A DNA stretch of 64,000 nucleotides from NCBI GenBank assembly GCA_947649125.1, contig CANSQL010000002.1, positions 1 to 64,000 on the forward strand. Reading direction: 5' to 3'. This document shows, piece after piece, positions 9,914 through 19,026 of this stretch. The position numbers and the translations under genes are program-made. Source of the DNA: an uncultured Erysipelotrichaceae bacterium. Lineage in GTDB: Bacteria > Bacillota_I > Bacilli_A > Erysipelotrichales > Erysipelotrichaceae. Below the pieces are notes generated by a model. It saw only the letters and a list, made by a program, of their open reading frames with translations. It searched no databases and was not told where the DNA came from. Numbering within the stretch: the first letter of the stretch is position 1; the number at the start of each line of letters is the position of its first letter.

Positions 9914-10174
9914 ATGTTGGAATCTAATACGTTGTATGTCAATGATGAAAACGGAAATGAAATGGAAATGGAGATTCTGTTTACATTTGAAAATGATGAA
10001 TCAGGAAAAAAATATGTGGTATTTGCCGATCCGCAGGATGAAAGCGGTGAGGTGTATGCTTCCGCATACGATGAGGCAGGAAATCTGTTGCCGATCGAAA
10101 CCGATGCGGAATGGTCTATGGTAGAAGAAGTATTAGGAGCTTTCAGTCAGGATGAAGACAGCGATTCGGAATAA
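9914..10174 (+). CDS. DUF1292 domain protein (YrzB-like)
   Basis: Acidic ~86-aa protein (VNDENGNEMEMEILFTFENDESGKKYVVFADP) in the alaS-ireB-ruvX-DUF1292-mltG gene order. Confidence 0.87.
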   Translation: MLESNTLYVNDENGNEMEMEILFTFENDESGKKYVVFADPQDESGEVYASAYDEAGNLLPIETDAEWSMVEEVLGAFSQDEDSDSE

Positions 10175-11216
10175 AAAGCTTTTGATAGCGCTTATCAGTG
10201 GCGTTACCGTCGTTATTTTACTGTTGTGCAGCTTTTTGTTTTATCAAATGAGCCTACAGCCGGTAACCTCAAACAGTGAAATCGTTGATTTTGAGGTCGT
10301 TGAAGGTGATAATGCTTCAAATATCATTGAACGCTTATCTGATGAGGATATTATCAAAAATGCGGCGATTGCGAAGCTGTATGCTCGCTTTAACGGCTTG
10401 AATGATATCAAGGCAGGGCATTTTCAAATCGATCGTTCATGGAATACAGGTGAAATACTGTCTTATATGAATGATTCCGCCAATGCATCCGGCAAACAGG
10501 AACGCATTACTGTCATTGAGGGTATGTGGGCCAAGGATATTGCGACAGCGGTTGAGAAAAAGCTGAATGTGAAGGCAAAGGATTTATTGAAGCTGTGGAA
10601 TGACGAGGAATATTTGCGTACCTTGATCAAGCGTTATGAGTTTTTGGATGAAAGCATCTTGAACGATCAGACAAGAGTTCGCTTAGAGGGCTATTTGTAT
10701 CCGGAAACCTACAGCTTTGAGATGGATGCAACTGCACAGGATGTCACGGAAACATTGTTGGATCAGTTTGATCGTGTATATCAGAGCTTGAAAGCGGATA
10801 TTGAAAAGGACGGCCGCTCAATTCATGATATCATCACCTTGGCATCGCTTGTTCAATATGAATCGAAAACAGCTGAGGATATGGGAATGATTGCGCAGGT
10901 GTTTGAAAATCGTCTTGCGATCGATATGAAGCTGCAGTCCAGTGTAACGATTTGTTACGCATTGTATGAGGAGTATAAAAATGCGATGGATTGTGAGGTA
11001 AATTCCGATATTGATTCACCATATAACACTTATATGCACAGCGGCTTGCCGGTCGGACCGATTCTGAATCCGGGAGAAGCGGCAATGAAAGCGGTGTTGC
11101 ATCCGACGGATAACGATTATCTCTATTTTATGGCTGATATTTACGGTGACGGTAAGGTGTATTATGCGAAAACCTTGGATGAGCATGAAGCGAATGTCAG
11201 CAAATATTTAAGATGA
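10152..11216 (+). CDS. mltG: endolytic transglycosylase MltG
   Basis: N-terminal TM, VEGDNASNIIERLSDEDII, SLVQYESKTAEDMGMIAQVFENRL, SPYNTYMHSGLPVGPILNPGEAAMKA. Confidence 0.95.
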   Translation: MKTAIRNKKLLIALISGVTVVILLLCSFLFYQMSLQPVTSNSEIVDFEVVEGDNASNIIERLSDEDIIKNAAIAKLYARFNGLNDIKAGHFQIDRSWNTGEILSYMNDSANASGKQERITVIEGMWAKDIATAVEKKLNVKAKDLLKLWNDEEYLRTLIKRYEFLDESILNDQTRVRLEGYLYPETYSFEMDATAQDVTETLLDQFDRVYQSLKADIEKDGRSIHDIITLASLVQYESKTAEDMGMIAQVFENRLAIDMKLQSSVTICYALYEEYKNAMDCEVNSDIDSPYNTYMHSGLPVGPILNPGEAAMKAVLHPTDNDYLYFMADIYGDGKVYYAKTLDEHEANVSKYLR

Positions 11217-11330
11217 TACTTTGGAAGCAAATGAGAATTTGTCGGTGCTTTGGCTTTGAAACGCTGTAAAAAACAATGGTATTCTCAAGGGAAACATGCT
11301 ATAATAAGGCACGAATAAGGAGTGAAAAAC

Positions 11331-11810
11331 ATGGCTCAGGAAAAATTTTTAGTTACCCAAGCAGGTTTAGATGAATTAAAACGGGAACAGGATGAGTTAA
11401 TCCATGTCGTCCGTAAAGAAGTTATAAGAGAGCTGCAGGAAGCACGCGCACAGGGCGATTTAAGTGAAAACGCCGATTATGATGCCGCAAGAGATCATCA
11501 GGCACGTGTTGAGGCACGTATTCGTGATTTAGAGGCAATGATTGCGAATGCGGAAATCATTGAGGAAGACAAGGGTGCTTCTTCCTCTAAAACCGTAACT
11601 CTGGGTTCTACCGTTACTATTTTGGATTTATCCACAAATGAAGAGGAAACGTATACGATTGTCGGTTCTATTGAGGCTGATCCGTTAAACGGAAAGCTTT
11701 CCAATATTACACCGTTGGCTGTTGCGTTAATGGATAATAAGGTAGGAGACAGGATTACTGTAGCTGAAGCAGAAGTTCCTTACGATGTGAAAATCACAGC
11801 TTTGCATTAA
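11331..11810 (+). CDS. greA: transcription elongation factor GreA
   Basis: AQEKFLVTQAGLDELKREQDEL...EARAQGDLSENADYDAARDHQ; ATG at 11331 preferred over GTG 11322. Confidence 0.97.
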   Translation: MAQEKFLVTQAGLDELKREQDELIHVVRKEVIRELQEARAQGDLSENADYDAARDHQARVEARIRDLEAMIANAEIIEEDKGASSSKTVTLGSTVTILDLSTNEEETYTIVGSIEADPLNGKLSNITPLAVALMDNKVGDRITVAEAEVPYDVKITALH

Positions 11811-11833
11811 TTCATTAAAAAATTTTTTGTAGT

Positions 11834-11875
11834 AACACCTTTTGTCTTGTATATAAAGATAGGAGGTGTTTTTTT
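11834..11875 (+). promoter_or_regulatory. terminator-like hairpin whose 3' arm is the comEA Shine-Dalgarno
   Basis: AACACCT (11834-11840) pairs with AGGTGTT (11864-11870), then T-run to the comEA ATG at 11876. Confidence 0.5.
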
Positions 11876-12349
11876 ATGCGTAAACAATGGCTCTTGCTGT
11901 TACTTATTCCGCTGTGTTTGTATATGGGAATTCCGCAGGTACCCCATGCGATGGTAACGGAACGTGCGGAAACAAAAACGATTGAAATCAAGGGTGAGGT
12001 AAACAAGCCCGGTGTTTATGAGGTGGCATGGGAGGCAACGATTGCCCAAGTGCTTCAGGAAGCGAATGATGTCACAGAGGATGCGGATTTATCAAGCATC
12101 AATCAAACACAGGTCATTGAAAACGGGACTGTCTTGATTATCCCTAAGAAACAGGAGCAGCAATGCATATCAATCAATACGGCTACGGCTGAGCAACTTG
12201 ATACACTGCCCGGTATCGGCCCTAAAATCGCACAGCGTATTATTGAGGAGCGAACATCGGCACCGTTTGTTCTGCTTGAGGATATCAAACGAGTCAAGGG
12301 AATCGGGGACAAGCTGTTTGAGAAAATGAAAGACAAGATTTGTCTATGA
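11876..12349 (+). CDS. comEA: ComEA-like DNA-binding competence protein (SLBB + helix-hairpin-helix)
   Basis: N-terminal TM; SINTATAEQLDTLPGIGPKIAQRIIEER; followed by comEC. Confidence 0.93.
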   Translation: MRKQWLLLLLIPLCLYMGIPQVPHAMVTERAETKTIEIKGEVNKPGVYEVAWEATIAQVLQEANDVTEDADLSSINQTQVIENGTVLIIPKKQEQQCISINTATAEQLDTLPGIGPKIAQRIIEERTSAPFVLLEDIKRVKGIGDKLFEKMKDKICL

Positions 12350-14298
12350 AATCCACATGGCTGTATTGCGCTCTTTGCGCAATCATATTGTGTCTTGTCC
12401 CTTATCCGTACACATGGTGGACATGGATTTTTATCGTACCGTTTTTATTTCGACGACAAGGGGTTTATTGTCTTGTTTCCTTTGCGGTTTTATTTGTTCT
12501 TACGCTTCGTATGATACCGCCGCAGATCAATCAGCCGGAAGCTCATACTCATTTGAAAATTCATGAGATTCATACAAGCTATGTGATTGCGGAAGGACCG
12601 CAAGGAAAATTTTTATTATACGGTGCTGAGAGTTACGGTCTTGATGATGTATTGGAAGCCGATATTCGCTGTGAACTGTTGAACAGTCAAAAGAATTTCG
12701 GTTTATTTGATTTTTCAGCTTATATGAAAAAGCGTAATATTCATTACAGCTGTGAATTAAAAGGAAGTACCTTATCGGCACAAGGAAACAGTTTGCGAGC
12801 TTCCTTATGGAAACGAGTACAGGCCTTTGAAAAGCCGCAGCGTAAATGGCTGCTTCAATCGCTGTATCATATTCAGGATAAAGAGGAGCGACTGGAATTC
12901 ATCGGTTCTACAGGACTTCATTTAAGCCTGTTGCTGCATTGTTTGACCTCATTGGCTTCTTTATGGATTTCGAAAAGAAGGGCACAGGGGATTTGTCTGT
13001 TTGTGCTTGCGGGGGCGGCTGCGCTTGGCTCTTGGAGAGATTCACTGCTTCGGATTTTCTGCTTTCGTCTTGTTGCTTGGCTTATGCCGCATAACAAACA
13101 AGATCGTTTAGGAATTTCGGCGCTGTTATTGTTGATCTGCAGACCGTATCTGGTAAATGAGCTTGTGTTTGTTTTGCCGTTCTTATTTCGCTTTCTCGCT
13201 TTGTTTCAGCATCGTCATATACCGCGTTTCTTCTATACGATGAGTGTATTAATTCCGCTGCAGTTTTATTATTTCCATGAGCTTGATATCATCGGACTGC
13301 TGATCTTCAGCGCATTGCGTTATCTTTATATGGTCAATTATTGCTGCGCAATGCTGTATTGTATCCTTCCGTTTTCACTGCTGTTTCCGCTCGGTAATCT
13401 TATCCTTGAAATAATACGCAGCTTAGAGAGCTTTCATATTTCATTTTATTATCAGGCATCGCTTTTATTTGTCACGCTATGGTTGTATTTTTTGCTGCAC
13501 TGTTTTCATCGACGAAACAGACGGGCACTCTTTTCGCTATTACTTATGCTTCTGTATACGCAGTATGCTCCTTATTTTCGTCCTTACGCGCATGTACTGA
13601 TGTTGGATGTGGGGCAGGGAGACTGTACCTTGATATCGTTGCCGTTTCATCAGGGAAATATTTTGATTGATGTCGCGGGAAGTGAAAAAAGAAATATTCC
13701 CAAGGATGTCATTGTACCGGCCTTGCAGGCTCAAGGTGTCACAAGTATTGATGCGCTGATTATAACCCATGATGATTTGGATCACAGCGGCGGGCTGGAG
13801 CAGCTTCAGGAGTTGATGGAAGTCAAGCGAATTATCACCAGCAAACAGGAGACGTTAGAATTCGGCAGCTTTCAGTTTCAATTTTTATTACCTGATGCTG
13901 AATTGTCTGATAAAAATGAAAACAGCATCATTACTTATGTTGATTTATTCAAAATGCGTTTTCTGTTTATGGGTGATGCCGGTAAGCAAGCTGAACAGCT
14001 CTTGATGAAGCGTTATCCTTCGCTGAAGGCGGATATCTTAAAGGTAGGTCATCATGGCTCAAAAAGTGCTTCTTCAAGACCGTTTCTGCATTCACTTCAT
14101 CCGCTGTTGGCCCTTATTTCCTGTGGTGCTCATAATTTTTACGGACATCCGCATCAAGAGGTGTTGGATGCTTTACAGACAGCGAATATTTCGATCATGG
14201 ATACTCCGCATACCGGTGCAGTCAGTATAAAAATCACAAATTTCTTTCAGATATATCAGACGGCGGCAGGTGATTTTGGTGTAATTCATATCAAATGA
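12346..14298 (+). CDS. comEC: ComEC/Rec2 DNA internalization protein
   Basis: Polytopic N-terminus; metallo-hydrolase C-terminus MLDVGQGDCTLI...THDDLDHSGG...KVGHHGSKSA. Confidence 0.93.
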   Translation: MKSTWLYCALCAIILCLVPYPYTWWTWIFIVPFLFRRQGVYCLVSFAVLFVLTLRMIPPQINQPEAHTHLKIHEIHTSYVIAEGPQGKFLLYGAESYGLDDVLEADIRCELLNSQKNFGLFDFSAYMKKRNIHYSCELKGSTLSAQGNSLRASLWKRVQAFEKPQRKWLLQSLYHIQDKEERLEFIGSTGLHLSLLLHCLTSLASLWISKRRAQGICLFVLAGAAALGSWRDSLLRIFCFRLVAWLMPHNKQDRLGISALLLLICRPYLVNELVFVLPFLFRFLALFQHRHIPRFFYTMSVLIPLQFYYFHELDIIGLLIFSALRYLYMVNYCCAMLYCILPFSLLFPLGNLILEIIRSLESFHISFYYQASLLFVTLWLYFLLHCFHRRNRRALFSLLLMLLYTQYAPYFRPYAHVLMLDVGQGDCTLISLPFHQGNILIDVAGSEKRNIPKDVIVPALQAQGVTSIDALIITHDDLDHSGGLEQLQELMEVKRIITSKQETLEFGSFQFQFLLPDAELSDKNENSIITYVDLFKMRFLFMGDAGKQAEQLLMKRYPSLKADILKVGHHGSKSASSRPFLHSLHPLLALISCGAHNFYGHPHQEVLDALQTANISIMDTPHTGAVSIKITNFFQIYQTAAGDFGVIHIK

Positions 14299-14390
14299 TA
14301 TTTTCGTCATGACAGCGGTTGTATAGATATCTTAGCTTGTGATTTCTCGTTTTCTTTCATAAGAAAAAGGGAGATTATACTCCCTTGGGT

Positions 14391-15653
14391 TTAAAAATCT
14401 AATGAATTCGGATGTAATAAGAAATCATAGATATTCATCATGAGGATACCGTCATCAGTATACAATGGTTTTGGTGTATTGGATGTGATAATAATTTTTT
14501 TAAAAGAATCGTTGATTCTTAAAAACGGACGAATTTCTTGTTCTCTTTTTTCATCTGTATCAAGAACATATGCTGATTGGATATAGTATTTTTTTGAACC
14601 TTTCCTGCAAATGAAATCTACTTCTAATTGTTTTCTCTCTTTTTTACCGTTTTTATCGTAATCGAATATATTGATATTTCCTACATCAACACTATATCCT
14701 CGCATTCTCAGTTCATTATAAATGACATTTTCCATAGAATGTGTAATTTCTATTTGTCTGAATTTAATTCTTGCGTTTCGAAGTCCTATATCCATAAAAT
14801 AGTATTTTGAAGGTGTTCCGATATATGCCTTTCCTTTAATATCATAGCGATTTGCTTCTTCAATCAGAAATGAATCTTCTAAATATTCAAGATATTTTGT
14901 AATAGTGGTAGCTGTGATTTTAGATTTATTTACACTTTTAAATGTTCTTTGCAGTTTATTCGGGTTAGTTAAGGAACCGATGGCAGAAGATAATATATCT
15001 AATAATATATCCATTTCTGCACTGTTTTTGATTTTCTTCCTTTGGACGATATCACGGATATATGTTTCTTTGAATAAGTTTTCTAAAAGGGTAACTTTTT
15101 GATCTTCCGATCCTGCTAAAACAACTAACGGTATGCCGCCGTAAGTAATATATTCATTCCAACCGTCGTATTTGTTTCCTTTATAAACGCTCATGAATTC
15201 GGAAAAATTTAAAGGATACATGTGCAACTCATCACCTCTGCCTCCGAATTCTGTCGCAATATCTTTAGATAATAGTTTTGCATTACTTCCTGTTACATAT
15301 ACGTCTACATTTTTTTTATCTGCCAATCCATTTAGTACGCTGACAAATTCATCTAAAAGCTGAACCTCATCTAATAGGAAATAATATTTGCTGTCATCCT
15401 TCAATTGTTCATTTGCCCATGGATAAAATATTTTTGGATTTCTGAAATTGATATTGTCATATAAATCGAAGGATATTTCAACAATATGATTTTCATCAAC
15501 TCCATTTTCCAATAAGTGATTTTTAAATATGGTGCGAAGCAAAAATGATTTCCCGCATCTTCTGATACCTGTAATCACCTTAATTAAACCATTATGCTTT
15601 CTGCTTACTAATTGTTCTAAATAATAATCTCTGCTGATTATCATAGTTATCAA
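14391..15653 (-). CDS. AAA ATPase, ATP-binding protein with DUF4143-like C-terminus
   Basis: P-loop GIRRCGKSFLL, YYFLLDEVQLLDEF, ATEFGGRGDELHMYPLNFSEF, YFMDIGLRNARI; only convincing minus-strand CDS besides rpsT. Confidence 0.9.
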   Translation of the reverse strand: MITMIISRDYYLEQLVSRKHNGLIKVITGIRRCGKSFLLRTIFKNHLLENGVDENHIVEISFDLYDNINFRNPKIFYPWANEQLKDDSKYYFLLDEVQLLDEFVSVLNGLADKKNVDVYVTGSNAKLLSKDIATEFGGRGDELHMYPLNFSEFMSVYKGNKYDGWNEYITYGGIPLVVLAGSEDQKVTLLENLFKETYIRDIVQRKKIKNSAEMDILLDILSSAIGSLTNPNKLQRTFKSVNKSKITATTITKYLEYLEDSFLIEEANRYDIKGKAYIGTPSKYYFMDIGLRNARIKFRQIEITHSMENVIYNELRMRGYSVDVGNINIFDYDKNGKKERKQLEVDFICRKGSKKYYIQSAYVLDTDEKREQEIRPFLRINDSFKKIIITSNTPKPLYTDDGILMMNIYDFLLHPNSLDF

Positions 15654-15655
15654 CC

Positions 15656-15740
15656 TTTCTATAAGATATTTCTGTGATATATCACTTAAATCTCTTATAG
15701 TATAACCTTTTATTTATGTTATTTCAATGTTTAGAAGATA
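15656..15740 (-). promoter_or_regulatory. promoter and palindromic leader of the AAA ATPase gene
   Basis: On the minus strand TTGAAA-17-TATACT, then leader with CTATAAGA...TCTTATAG outer arms enclosing the perfect palindrome GTGATATATCAC. Confidence 0.5.
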
Positions 15741-15853
15741 TTTTATGTGATATAGCACAAAAAAATATATTAAATTAAAAAGAAATTCTTTAGTTATGAG
15801 AATCGTATGGATTTTATAAAGGATTATAACAAAAAGGATTCTGCAATAACTTT

Positions 15854-15950
15854 TTGGCTTTAAAAATCTAATGATTTTGGATGTTATAAGAAACTGTCGA
15901 CCTTCCTATAAGATATTTCTATGACATATCACAAAAATTTCTTATAGTAT
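15854..15950 (-). pseudogene. relic of a second ATPase-gene copy (3' end joined to upstream region, coding body deleted)
   Basis: 15854-15893 matches 14385-14424 (3' end); 15898-15950 matches the ATPase leader region near 15651-15704. Confidence 0.65.
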
Positions 15951-15993
15951 TGAATGTTATATCATATGATTGACTGAATTGTAATAGGTCTCT

Positions 15994-16140
15994 GCATCAA
16001 TACCGAATACGCTACAGACAACGAATATCAGGATCTTGGATACACCGCATACCGGTTCAGTAAGTATAAAAATCACAAATATCTTTCAGATATACAAGAC
16101 GTCGGCAAATGATTTTGGTATAATTAATACCAGGTGATAA
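15994..16140 (+). repeat. diverged duplicate of the comEC 3' end
   Basis: Aligns to 14151-14300; encodes TLQTTNIRILDTPHTGSVSIKITNIFQIYKTSANDFGIINTR* versus ComEC ALQTANISIMDTPHTGAVSIKITNFFQIYQTAAGDFGVIHIK*. Confidence 0.85.
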
Positions 16141-16143
16141 TTT

Positions 16144-17100
16144 ATGAATTATGTCATATACGGAGAAGAAGGCTACCAGGTCAAAAATGCGGTGAATGCC
16201 GCAATCCAAAAGGAAATCGGTAAGCGTGATGAAATGAATACCGTTGTATATTCAGCGCTTGAAACAAGCTGTGAGGAAATACTTGCTGATGCACAGACGA
16301 TCAGCTTTTTTACCGATAAGAAATGTATCGTCGTAGAGGACAGTGAATTCTTAAGTGCGAAGGATTCCACCGGCTTTTTATTAGAGCCGCTGTTGGAATA
16401 TCTGAAGGCACCGATGGATTCCACCGTGTTAATTCTTACCGGCTCCTTTGCGAAGCCTGATATGCGCAAAAAAGCCGTAAAACAAATATTATCGTTTTGT
16501 AAGTGCATTGTATGCAATCGCTTGGATAAGAATTCCTTGCCGGCTTATGTAAAGGAACAGCTTCAAAAGCGCAACCTACAAGTATCACCTGCGTGCTTTC
16601 GACTGTTGTGTGAGCGCTTGCCTTATGATGTCGGTATGATTCAAAATGAACTCGATAAGCTGGAGCTATACGGTGATACGGTTACTGAGGAATTGATCAA
16701 ACTGCTTGTGACTCGTTCCTTAGAGGAAGACGTGTTTGCGCTTGTGAATGCAGTCGTAAACAAGGATCGCAGGCAATGCTTTCGCATATGGCGTGATTTA
16801 CAGGTACTAAATAAAGACCCGATTTATCTAATTGCGTTGATATCCTCACAGTTTCATCTTTTGTATCAGGTAAAATGCGCTATGCTGCAGGGAATGAATC
16901 GACAGGATGAAATAGCGGCGCAGCTCGGTGTGCATCCGTATCGAGTAAAGCTCGCATTGGGAATTTGTCATCGTTTTACCGCAGATGATTTATTAGAAAC
17001 ACTGAATCGACTGGCTGATCTGGATCAATCGATAAAGGCGGGCAAGGTAGATAAGACCTTAGGGTTAGAATTATTTTTATTACGAGGTGATACTATATGA
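16144..17100 (+). CDS. holA: DNA polymerase III subunit delta
   Basis: HolA-like (MNYVIYGEEGYQVKNAVNAAIQKEIG...); comEC-holA synteny. Confidence 0.92.
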   Translation: MNYVIYGEEGYQVKNAVNAAIQKEIGKRDEMNTVVYSALETSCEEILADAQTISFFTDKKCIVVEDSEFLSAKDSTGFLLEPLLEYLKAPMDSTVLILTGSFAKPDMRKKAVKQILSFCKCIVCNRLDKNSLPAYVKEQLQKRNLQVSPACFRLLCERLPYDVGMIQNELDKLELYGDTVTEELIKLLVTRSLEEDVFALVNAVVNKDRRQCFRIWRDLQVLNKDPIYLIALISSQFHLLYQVKCAMLQGMNRQDEIAAQLGVHPYRVKLALGICHRFTADDLLETLNRLADLDQSIKAGKVDKTLGLELFLLRGDTI

Positions 17101-18302
17101 AATCATTAAAAGAATTGTTTCGAATCGGACCGGGACCTTCTTCCTCTCATACACTGGGACCGCAGCGAGCCGCAAAGCTGTTTAAAGAGGCAAATCCGCA
17201 AGCCAAGCGATATCAAGCGGATTTATTCGGTTCACTAGCTTTAACGGGAAAAGGGCATATGAGCGATATGATTATTGAACAGACCTTTGCGCCGATTCCC
17301 TGTGAAATTCATTTTAAAAGCGGTGATAACTTAAAGCATCCCAATACGTTAGTATTGTCTGCTTACGATGATGATAAGTTGTTGGATTCATGGACAGTAT
17401 ATTCAATCGGCGGCGGGGCAATTTTAATTGAAGGAAAAGCGGCGGAGGACGGAAAGGAAGTCTATCCGCATGAATCCATGAAGGAAATCAGCGAGTATTG
17501 TAAAGAGGAACAGATTGCGCTGTGGCAGTATGTCGATCGCTTTGAGGATATCAATGATTATTTGAACGATATTTTACTTCAGATGTGTCGAACCGTGGAT
17601 AACGGCTTGAATACGAAGGGGGTGCTTCCGGGCAAGCTGAAGCTGGAGCGAATTGCCAGAGGGCTTTTGGATAAGGCGAATGTATGTGAGAATCCGATGG
17701 AAAAGGAAAAGCTGTTGTTAAGTGCTTATGCGTACAGTGCCAGTGAGGAAAATGCGGCAGGCGGTATTACCGTTACAGCACCGACGCTCGGCAGCAGCGG
17801 TGTTCTTCCGGCACTTGTATATTATTACTATTACGATCGCAAGCTGCAGCGTGAGGAATTGATCAAGGGTTTAAAGATTGCCGGTCTTGTGGGAAATTTG
17901 ATCAAGCACAATGCCACGATATCAGGGGCGCAGGGCGGTTGTCAGGCCGAAATCGGCGCAGCGTGTGCGATGGGGGCGGCAATGGTTGCGTATTTGCGCG
18001 GCTTGAACCAGCATCAGATTGAATATGCAGCCGAAATGGGCATTGAGCATCACCTTGGCTTGACGTGCGATCCGGTCGGCGGCTATGTGATGATTCCGTG
18101 TATCGAGCGTAATGCGGTAGCAGCACTCAGAGCGATGGATGCCGCAGTGCTGGCTGAATTTATCTCAAAGGTGAAGCAGAATCGTGTCAGCTTCGATATG
18201 ATCGTGAATACGATGAACTATACGGGAAAAAAGCTGCCGATGGAATTAAGAGAAACCTCATTAGGCGGCTTGGCAACGATCGTGCCGTTGGAATCATGCT
18301 AG
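17097..18302 (+). CDS. sdaA: single-chain L-serine dehydratase, iron-sulfur type (beta+alpha)
   Basis: FRIGPGPSSSHTLGPQRAAKLF (beta) and VTAPTLGSSGVLPALVYYY...GLTCDPVGGYVMIPCIERNAVAAL (alpha). Confidence 0.92.
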   Translation: MKSLKELFRIGPGPSSSHTLGPQRAAKLFKEANPQAKRYQADLFGSLALTGKGHMSDMIIEQTFAPIPCEIHFKSGDNLKHPNTLVLSAYDDDKLLDSWTVYSIGGGAILIEGKAAEDGKEVYPHESMKEISEYCKEEQIALWQYVDRFEDINDYLNDILLQMCRTVDNGLNTKGVLPGKLKLERIARGLLDKANVCENPMEKEKLLLSAYAYSASEENAAGGITVTAPTLGSSGVLPALVYYYYYDRKLQREELIKGLKIAGLVGNLIKHNATISGAQGGCQAEIGAACAMGAAMVAYLRGLNQHQIEYAAEMGIEHHLGLTCDPVGGYVMIPCIERNAVAALRAMDAAVLAEFISKVKQNRVSFDMIVNTMNYTGKKLPMELRETSLGGLATIVPLESC

Positions 18303-18583
18303 AGCTTCCCGATCAAAGCGGCGCTTATGTATATATTCTGGAATGCAGCGACCATACGTATTATACAGGCTGGACGACCAATCTGAAGGAGCGTTATCAA
18401 GCTCATCTGTCAGGCAAAGGAGCCAAATATACAAGAGCACATAAGCCGCTTGCCTGTGTATATTTTGAAGTCCACACAGACAAACAAAGCGCAATGAAAC
18501 GTGAATATGAAATCAAGCAGCTCAGCCGTAAGGAAAAGCTGTCACTGATTGAAAACAAGCAGGAACATGCTTCCCGTAAATAA
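18296..18583 (+). CDS. GIY-YIG nuclease family protein (UPF0213/YhbQ-like)
   Basis: AYVYILECSDHTYYTGWTTNLKERYQAHLSGKGAKYTRAHKPL. Confidence 0.93.
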   Translation: MLELPDQSGAYVYILECSDHTYYTGWTTNLKERYQAHLSGKGAKYTRAHKPLACVYFEVHTDKQSAMKREYEIKQLSRKEKLSLIENKQEHASRK

Positions 18584-18616
18584 ACTGTTCGATTATAAGT
18601 GATAAATAAACAAAAA

Positions 18617-18645
18617 AAGATCCGCTGTTTGCGGATCAGTTTTTT
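18617..18645. terminator. bidirectional terminator between the GIY-YIG gene and rpsT
   Basis: GATCCGC tgttt GCGGATC flanked by A-run and T-run between convergent genes. Confidence 0.8.
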
Positions 18646-18654
18646 CATAATCAA

Positions 18655-18918
18655 TTAGGCAATTTCATTAATCTGCTTTGCCAAACGAGATTTTTGACGA
18701 CTTGCGTAATTCTTGTGATGAATTCCTTTGGCTACTGCTTTATCTAATTTAGAACAAGCGTCATTATATGCGCTTGCAGCAGCTTCCTTATCCTTCGCAT
18801 CAACTGCAGCGATTACTTTTTTGATTGCTGTTTTCAATGCAGATTTTTGTGAAGCAACTGCTAAGGTTCTTTTATTATTGGTTTTCACACGTTTTTTCTG
18901 AGATTTGATCTGCGGCAT
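18655..18918 (-). CDS. rpsT: 30S ribosomal protein S20
   Basis: MPQIKSQKKRVKTNNKRTLAVASQKSALKTAIKKV. Confidence 0.96.
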   Translation of the reverse strand: MPQIKSQKKRVKTNNKRTLAVASQKSALKTAIKKVIAAVDAKDKEAAASAYNDACSKLDKAVAKGIHHKNYASRQKSRLAKQINEIA

Positions 18919-19026
18919 ATCTACACCTCCTAATTTTCAATGCCTACAAATTATACCAAACCATAACTGAAAAAGCAATAATTACCTTTAAAAATTCCAT
19001 ACTAATCATTGAATGAGGTGATAAAA

